This document shows positions 57,301-64,000 of a stretch of 64,000 nucleotides of DNA, in pieces. Made by a program: the position numbers and the translations under genes. The notes beneath the pieces were generated by a model. The model searched no databases. It worked only from the letters and a program-made list of their open reading frames with translations, and was not told the DNA's origin. The DNA comes from Lotus japonicus (Eukaryota > Streptophyta > Magnoliopsida > Fabales > Fabaceae), in contig NC_080043.1 of assembly GCF_012489685.1 (NCBI RefSeq), positions 12,766,223-12,830,222 on the forward strand. The letters run 5' to 3'. How positions within the stretch are numbered: position 1 is the first letter of the stretch; every line of letters starts with the position of its first letter.

Positions 57301-59247
57301 TATATTCTTGCATATCGTGATTATAAGAGGAAGCTTGATCCTAGAAGTGATGAAGGAATTTTCATGGGGTATTCTATGAACAGCAAAGCTTATAGAGTTT
57401 TTAACTCTCGCACAAGGACCATGATGGAATCTGTGAATGTGACTGTGGATGATGAACCAAGCAAGAAGGAAGAAGCAGTTCTGAATGAAGATGATGATGG
57501 TGCTGATGTTCCAGCTAATGCTCCAGCAACCGCCCTCGACAATGAGTCAGAAACAAGTGCTGATGAAAAGGAAGACAAAGATATCACAACAAACAAAGCT
57601 CCATCAATCAGGGTTCAGAAGAATCATCCTCAAGAAAACATTATTGGTAATCTTCAAGAAGGGGTGACTACCAGATCCAGAAGTATAATTGCTCACAGTT
57701 GTTTCATCTCTAAGATAGAACCCAAGAATGTTAATGAAGCTCTCACTAATGAATACTGGATAAATGCTATGCAAGAAGAGCTAGAGCAGTTCAGAAGAAA
57801 TGAAGTGTGAGAGTTAGTGCCTAGACCTGAAGAAGTAAACATCATTGGCACTAAGTGGATCTTCAAGAACAAATCAGATGAAGCTGGAACAGTCACAAGG
57901 AATAAAGCAAGGCTTGTTGCTCAAGGATATACTCAGATAGAAGGAGTTGATTTTGATGAGACCTTTGCTCCAGTAGCTAGACTGGAATCTATAAGACTCT
58001 TGTTAGGTGTTGCTTGTCTTTTGAAGTTCAGACTTTATCAGATGGATGTGAAGAGTGCTTTTCTGAATGGTTATTTGAATGAAGAAGTCTATGTTGAACA
58101 ACCTAAAGGATTTACAGATCCGCATCATCCAGATCATGTGTACAAGTTGAGGAAGGCCTTGTATGGTTTGAAGCAAGCACCTAGGGCTTGGTATGAAAGG
58201 TTAACTGAATTTCTTGTAAGCAATGGGTACAACAAGGGTGGAATTAATAAAACTCTGTTTGTGAAGAATGACAGAGGTAAGCTCGTGATAGCACAGATTT
58301 ATGTGGATGACATTGTCTTTGGAGGAATGTCAAACTCAATGGTGGAGCATTTCGTCCGACAAATGAAATCTGAATTTGAGATGAGCCTAGTTGGTGAATT
58401 GAACTATTTTCTAGGACTACAAGTCAAACAAATGGAGAATTCTATGTTCATATCTCAGAGTAAGTATGCTAAAGGCCTAGTCAAGAAATTTGGTCTTGAA
58501 AAGGCTGGTCACAAGAGAACTCCTGCTGCTACACACATCAAGATGTCCAAAGATGAGCAAGGAGAAGATGTTGATCAAAGTCTCTATAGAAGCATGATTG
58601 GAAGCTTGTTGTATCTCACTGCTAGCAGACCAGATATCACCTTTGCAGTTGGTGTATGTGCAAGATTTCAAGCAGCTCCTAAGGCTAGTCATCTGCTACA
58701 AGTCAAGAGAATTATCAAGTACATCAATGGCACGAGTGACTATGGTATTCTCTATACTCATGATACAAATTCTTCTTTAGTTGGTTTCTGTGATGCAGAT
58801 TGGGCCGGTAGTGCAGATGATAGAAAGAGCACATCTGGTGGATGTTTCTTCCTAGGGAATAATTTGATTTCATGGTTTAGCAAGAAGCAGAATTTAGTCT
58901 CATTGTCTACAGCTGAAGCAGAGTATATTGCAGCCGGAAGTAGTTGTACTCAACTCATGTGGATGAAGCAAATGTTGAAAGAGTATGATGTTGAACAGGA
59001 TGTCATGACATTGTACTGCGACAATCTCAGTGCAATCAATATTTCCAAGAATCCCATACAGCATAGCAGGACCAAGCATATTGATATTAGACATCATTTC
59101 ATTAGAGACTTGGTGGAGGATAAAATTGTCAACTTGGAGCATGTGACAACTGACAAGCAGTTGGCTGATATTATCACAAAACCCCTTGATGCTATCACTT
59201 TTGAAAAATTAAGAGGAAGTCTAGGGATTTGTCTTTCTGATGCATAG
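54400..59247 (+). pseudogene. Sirevirus gag-pol, two in-frame stops
   Basis: A single frame from the ATG at 54400 (MDNKEGGSVN) to the TAG at 59245-59247, 1,616 codons. Order: capsid-like gag (UBN2-type); CCHC zinc knuckle at about 303 (CHECEGYGH...C); an acidic segment and a long coiled coil (about 370-470); a second CCHC at about 546; protease DSGC at about 606; integrase HHCC and D,D,E core (HMDLMGP, RSDHGRE, NGIVERKN); reverse transcriptase with YVDD at about 1305; RNase H ([21 protein letters not shown]). A TAG at 57112-57114 (codon 905) interrupts integrase and a TGA at 57808-57810 (codon 1137) lies just before reverse transcriptase. Both are compatible with C-to-T or G-to-A transitions. 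No frameshift is seen. This copy cannot encode a complete Pol. Confidence 0.93.
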
Positions 59248-59484
59248 CAATTAGCGTGCCCTAGTGTGTCAACGGCTAGTTTATTCTTGGTCATCATTAA
59301 CAGCCGTTGTGACATCAGCAGAGAGAAAGTTACTTCATGGTTCACATTTCCTATAACTACCTCCAACGGGCAAATTGTGTTCTCTCAACCGCTTGTGCAT
59401 CTATCTTCTTCAAGACTCATCATCTCTGATTTGCAAATCTGTTTCATTGTTCTGTACTTTGCTTGTATTTCCTCTCGATTCGTC

Positions 59485-61278
59485 ATGTCTCAAAGTTCAG
59501 GAAAGAAGGAATCTGTCAAGGCCAAGATTGAAAGAACTGCTAAAGGAGTCAAGTGTATGGGTTTGAAGAGTGATCCTTCTCAACCGTCTTCTGTGTCCAA
59601 GAAAGCCTCCAAGAAGATGCGATCAAGAAACCCAACGTGTAAGGTCTACAAATCACAGGTCAAGAATAGCAAAGCTCCGAATGTTCCTATCCTTGAGGAT
59701 GTTCCTGACGAAGAAGAAATCAATGATGAAGATTCTCCAGTGAAATCGCCTCCTGATGTTGTGCCTGATGTTGTGGCTGATGTTGAGACAACTGGGTCTA
59801 AGGGAAGTTCTGCTCAAGAAACTCCTGGAAAGGATTCCACTTCTCATGAAAATTCAGGCGATGCTACCACGCCTAATATCTCTGTTTCATCCTCGTCGAA
59901 GGATGCTGATCCAGCCTCTGTTCAGAACATCTCTGATGATGCTTCTGATGATGTTCCTCTGACTGAGACTTTTGCTGATAGTGTTGCTGCGAGAATGAAG
60001 AAGAAAAGAAGGATTTCTTCTCCTGAGATCACACCTACTCCATCAAAGAAATCCAGACAGGCCAGTGTGAAGAGTAAGGGGAAGCAAAAGGAAGCAAAGG
60101 CTCCCACTGAGAAGAAGCAGAGGAAGATTCCAGTTGAAGTTGAAGACTCTGAGTCAGATGTTGAAGTCGGTGTTCAGGACATTCGATCTTCTGATAAAAA
60201 GAAGTTTTCTGGTAAGCGTGTTCCTCAGAATGTTCCTGCTGTCCCTATTGATAGAGTGTCCTTCCACTTAGAAGAGAATGTTCAGAAGTGGAAGTTTGTT
60301 TGCAAGAGAAGAATGGCCAAGGAAAGGGATGTTGGTTCTGATGTTCTTCAATGCAAAGATGTTATTGCACTTATTGAGAAAGCAGGTCTGATGAAGACTA
60401 TTCAGAATGTTGGAAGGTGCTATGAGAAGCTTGTGAGAGAGTTCCTGGTGAATCTCTCTATTGATGTGGGACTTCCTGATAGTGCAGAGTTCAGAAAAGT
60501 CTATGTACGGGCTGAATGTGTATTGTTTTCCCTTGATGTGATCAATCAAGCACTTGGACGGAGTGCTATTGAATTTGTTGATGAAGAAGTGTCCATGGAT
60601 GATGTTGCCAAGGAGCTTACTGCCGGTCATGTGAAGTAGTGGCCCAGCAAAAAGTTGTTGTCTACTGGAAATCTGAGTGTGAAGTATGCTATTCTTAACC
60701 GAATTGGTGTTGTGAATTGGGTTCCTACTCAACATACTTCTGGTGTTTCTGCAACGCTTGCCAAATTGATCTATAGGATTGGCAAGTCTATGACTTTTGA
60801 CTTTGGAACTTTTGTGTTTGAGCAGACATTGAAGCATGCTGATACTTGTGCTGTGAAGCTGCCTGTTTCATTTCCTTCACTTCTTACTGAGATAATCTTA
60901 AAGCAACATCCTCAGATTCTGAGGGCAGATGATGTGGCTATGTCTCGTGGAGTTCCAATCACTTTGGATCACCGTTTGTTTATGGAGTCACATGTTCTAG
61001 ACATTGCCTTACCAACCAGCAGGACATCTGCTCCTCCTGTGACTGAATCTGACGCTAAGGCCATCATTGCTGAATTACTGGAGGTTTCCAAGGCCTTGCA
61101 TGAGACAATCAGGGTGAGCACTGCCAGGAAGCTCAGAGTTGATGCGTTGCTACTCAAGCTACAGGAAGAAGAACGTCAAGATGGTGAACACCGTGCTGCT
61201 GCTCCGAATGTGAGTAATGAAGAGGAGGAAGGATCTGAAGAGTGTAGTGCAGGAAAGGACTCCAGTTCTGAAGACTAG
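59485..61278 (+). pseudogene. Sirevirus 3' envelope-like ORF, one in-frame stop
   Basis: The frame from ATG at 59485 to TAG at 61276-61278 is 597 codons, broken by TAG at 60637-60639 (codon 385). The N-terminal part (about 1-250) is Ser/Lys/Asp/Glu-rich and disordered, with basic clusters such as MKKKRRISSP that look like nuclear localisation signals. The conserved part begins about residue 255 (RVSFHLEENVQKWKFVCKRR) and continues past the stop (SVKYAILNRIG). It matches proteins annotated as 'envelope-like' or 'putative plant transposon protein' in legume genomes. I see no signal peptide or membrane segment, so an envelope role is not supported by the sequence. Function unknown. Confidence 0.85.
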
Positions 61279-62035
61279 TTTGTTTTGTTTCTGCTGTATT
61301 CGTGCACCCTTTGCAAATTTGTGCTAAAAAGGGGGGGGTAGTTGCTAGTATGCATGTGTTTTGTTCAGATGTTTAAGTGACAGATGTTTTCAGCTGTTTT
61401 TGAAGTTTCAGAAGTGTGTGAACAGTGTTTTCAGATGTTTGAGTTTTCAGAAGTTTGTGGTTCAGAAGTTGTTTATTTTCAGAAGTTTGTGGTTCAGAAG
61501 TTGTTTATGTTCAGAAGTTTGTGGTTCAGAAGTTGTTTATTTTCAGAAGTTTGTTTTGGTTCAGATGTTCATGTTCTCAGAAGTTAGGTGAAGTTGCTTC
61601 TGTTTCTACTGTGCTATGTGTGTTCTGATAGTGTTAGCTCTGGTCTGAAGACAAGTTCAAGACGATGGCTATGTTTGTTTTCTGAAATGTTACTTCTGAT
61701 GAGCGGTATTTCTGACGGTGCTTCTGATGAGCAGTATTTCTGTTAGCTGTACTTCTGGGTATGTGCTGCCAGCTTCAGATGGTAGTATTTCTGATACGAT
61801 GATGTTCAAGCTAATCTATTTTGGTGTCATCATGTGCTAAGGCTGATTGTACCTTTGGTTTTGTGTTTGTGCTGCTAAGTGGTTGTTCCGACTATGTCTT
61901 CTGAAGTATGGTAGTTGGTTGTGTAGATACATCAGTTTGAGGGGGAGCTCTGACTAAGGGGGAGAATTGTCTCTCTAGTTTTTTATCTTCTCTGATTGTG
62001 AGTTGTTTTAGACAAAATTTGACAAAGGGGGAGAT
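61279..62035 (+). other. Sirevirus 3' non-coding region with repeated polypurine tracts
   Basis: Purine tracts occur at 61326-61338 (A5G8), 61939-61947, 61956-61966 (AAGGGGGAGAA) and 62024-62034 (AAAGGGGGAGA, directly before the 3' LTR). Multiplied tracts are a Sirevirus trait; the last one is the plus-strand primer. Between them lies a 32-bp tandem repeat (61445-61556) and further TTCTGATGAGC-type short repeats. Confidence 0.85.
61445..61556 (+). repeat. 32-bp tandem repeat, 3.5 copies, in Sirevirus 3' region
   Basis: Units starting at 61445, 61477, 61509 and 61541 share TTCAGAAGTTTGTGGTTCAG. Non-coding, between the 3' ORF and the LTR. Confidence 0.9.
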
Positions 62036-62908
62036 TGTTGGAACATGTTGCCTTGCATTTTGTCAAAACAACTGATTGTCGAAGCAGATGCCGTGGCATC
62101 TGACCTCGTGAGGCTAGGACATCAGTCCTCAGCTCGTGTTTCTGTTATGGGCCTTCTGAAGATTTGTTGAAGATATGTTTTGAGTTACTTGAGGAGCAAG
62201 TAACTATCTCAGAAGGGTTTTAGTTGTTGGGTTGTTATTTGTTGAAACAATCTTTGTTAAAAGATTGATTTCTATCTTTACTTGTGCAGTAAGAAACCGA
62301 ATCTATTAAGATTGCGTTTTCAAATTGCTGTTATTGGAATCTGTTTCTTCAGCCCGTGCTAACTCTAAAGCCCATGCTACCGCTGCTGAAGTCTATAAAA
62401 GGATGAAGACCTAAAACGTGAAGACTACCGAAGCTGAAAGAGAGATTGAGTGTTTTAGGATTTGTTATTGTGCTTCGTCCTTTGTTATTTGTGAATCCTC
62501 TTTGCTCACTGATTCTATAAAGCAAAGAAGGGTTCTGTGTTGTTTGATTACATTCAAACTCTGATTGTTCATTGTGTTTACCAATCACTGTGGCAGTGAT
62601 TGAGAGGAAGTGAGAGGGGCTCTCATACTTAGGTTGAGATTCTAAGTAGAAATACACTCGGTAGATTAGGAAGTGAACTATGAACTGAGGTGTTCATGAG
62701 TGTCTGTAATTCCTGAATCTTGAGATAGTGGATTTCCTTTCTTTGGGTGCAAACCCTCCAGACGTAGGTGAAAGTTTTCACTGAACTGGGTTAACAACTT
62801 CTGAGTGTTATTGTTTTGTTGTTAAGTTTTGTTTATTGTTAAGCGATTGTCGAACCTCTTGTCCCAGCATCGTGTAGGACAATCGTATCAGAGGGAACCT
62901 GAATTACA
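62036..62908 (+). repeat. 3' LTR of the Sirevirus
   Basis: 873 bp, starting TGTTGGAACATG and ending GAATTACA. By eye it is identical to the 5' LTR except near the final dinucleotide. TATAAAA at 62394-62400. Confidence 0.96.
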
Positions 62909-62913
62909 GTATA

Positions 62914-64000
62914 CTTTATGTTCTATTACATGAGAGAGTTACAAAGGATTTGACTCTTAAGAAAATCTACTCTCCATGTTGAAGCAGACGATGCTTAGGA
63001 TCTATTTCATTTGAGTGTATCGTCGGCTTCTGAAGTTGTGGGCTTTCTTTTCTTGAGTACAGATGCTCCTTTAGATGTGTGCCTCGAAGCTTGCTCTGAT
63101 GAGCTGTAAAGCTTAGTCTTCAAGTCTTAATATCTTCCTTTTTATACTTTTGAATCTTATGTGATATGATTATAGCCGTTGGAGCTTGTTCTTCATGAAG
63201 ATTCTAGTCGTTAAATCAAACGGTACAAAGTGTACTTGCGTCAGAGCGTAGTACTGTTTAATTGAGACATTTTGCCGAAAAGATTTATTTTGTCATTTAG
63301 TAGGTAGCATAGATCTGAGCTTCTATCTGTTGGTGTACAAATATGACAATTTGATAGTGACACCACGTTTCCTTTATCTTCATCATAGCATTGTGTCCGA
63401 TCTTGATATTTCATCTTTGAAACTTATGCACAAAGCTTTCTTGGCTTCTTCTTCAATGGGAAGTGTACTTGGTTTGACTTTGTAGCTTTCTTTGAGTGTA
63501 AGCTTGATTTCTTTTTCAGATTATCTTTCTGCTTCTGTTGTTTTCTTTCTGCTTCAGACGATCTTTCCTCATCGTTCTTCAATTCTTCAGACGATGATTC
63601 ATGCTTCATTCATTCTGCTTTCTTTCAGATGATTTGATTGTGGAGCTCATTTTTCTTTCTTTCCTTCTGAAGTTGTAGACTTCATTTTATGATAGATGTT
63701 GTTCCTTTCAAAAGTCATATTTCCATCGTTCAGACGATGTTTCTTGCTTTAGTCATTCTTCTCTCATAAAAGTTATCAGTTTAGCACATGCTTTGTTTCT
63801 TTCTTCAATTGGTCATTCAGAATGTGATTGATAGCGTTTGACCAAATCTTCTTCTTCTTCAGAAATGGATTGTCTTGAGTTGCTTGAATCAGATTGATGC
63901 TAGTAGGCGTAGACAATAATCTTTGCTCCATTTCTTGCTTGAGGGAGAAAGAGGAGACTTTTTATGTTGACATCTTGTAGTTTTTTCCTTAATCAACGTG
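62914..64000. other. repeat-like flank, no gene recognised
   Basis: T-rich sequence with recurrent CAGACGATG/CTTCAGACGAT motifs (about 62987, 63556, 63588, 63730) and CTTTCTGCTTC blocks. A 61-codon Lys/Ser/Glu-rich frame on the minus strand (63424-63609) shows no family features. The style suggests non-coding retrotransposon DNA, possibly the opposite strand of an older Sirevirus-like element. Confidence 0.4.

Larger units (their letters stand above)
53463..62908 (+). mobile_element. complete Sirevirus (Ty1/copia) with env-like ORF, 9,446 bp
   Basis: The target duplication GTATA (53458-53462 and 62909-62913) brackets the element exactly. The order is LTR (873 bp), tRNA-iMet primer site, gag-pol, extra 3' ORF, purine tracts, LTR (873 bp). 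A long gag with coiled coil and two zinc knuckles, copia-type order (integrase before reverse transcriptase), an extra ORF after pol and multiplied polypurine tracts identify a Sirevirus like soybean SIRE1. The LTRs look identical by eye apart from the last-but-one base, so insertion was recent. Three in-frame stops make it non-autonomous. Confidence 0.96.

Noticed and set aside
63424..63609. Lys/Ser/Glu-rich 61-codon frame near the window end
   Set aside because: Composition follows the AAG/CTT-rich DNA and no family signature is present.

Overview
The window is plant nuclear DNA, almost certainly from a eudicot and most likely a papilionoid legume. The evidence is AT-rich intergenic sequence, genes with many short exons and GT-AG introns, a plant terpene synthase, a plant-type vacuolar ABCC transporter, a plant SPT6, and SIRE1-like Sirevirus retrotransposons. 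The species cannot be read from the sequence; the legume call is inference. All three host genes lie on the minus strand.

Layout. (1) 1-760: the 5' end of a plastid-targeted terpene synthase, cut by the window edge. It seems to have lost its first splice acceptor. (2) 760-11,100: a transposon-rich intergenic region. It holds a Mutator-type MITE, a Stowaway MITE, a hAT element inside a CCA repeat, two minisatellites and a truncated minus-strand Sirevirus copy. (3) 11,117-32,470: a 27-exon ABCC transporter gene (AtABCC1/ABCC2 type). My exon model gives an uninterrupted 1,616-residue reading frame. Its introns carry a SINE nested in a MULE, a second MULE with 9-bp target duplications, TRIM-like elements, a Tourist MITE and a copia RNase H fragment. 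(4) 34,906-47,101: a 17-exon SPT6-like gene. My exon model gives 2,049 residues, ending in nine tandem WG/GW-rich repeats, with apparent losses of two interaction sites seen in standard SPT6. (5) 47,100-53,460: AT-rich intergenic sequence with an RPA-like (Helitron-associated?) fragment interrupted by a short LINE-like retroposon, diverged tandem repeats and a gypsy gag remnant. (6) 53,463-62,908: a structurally complete Sirevirus (Ty1/copia) of 9,446 bp. It has 873-bp LTRs that look almost identical, a GTATA target duplication, a tRNA-iMet primer site, gag-pol, an extra 3' 'envelope-like' ORF and repeated polypurine tracts. Three in-frame stop codons interrupt its coding regions. (7) 62,909-64,000: flanking repeat-like sequence without a recognisable gene.

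The host genes do not form a pathway. ABCC1/2-type proteins load glutathione conjugates and phytochelatin-metal complexes into the vacuole, SPT6 is an RNA polymerase II elongation factor and histone chaperone, and the terpene synthase would make volatile terpenes in plastids. The most unusual locus is the SPT6-like gene, which looks like a diverging, WG-rich paralogue that may bind Argonaute. Exon coordinates were read by eye from splice consensus and family similarity; summed exon lengths divisible by three support them, but no transcript data were available.
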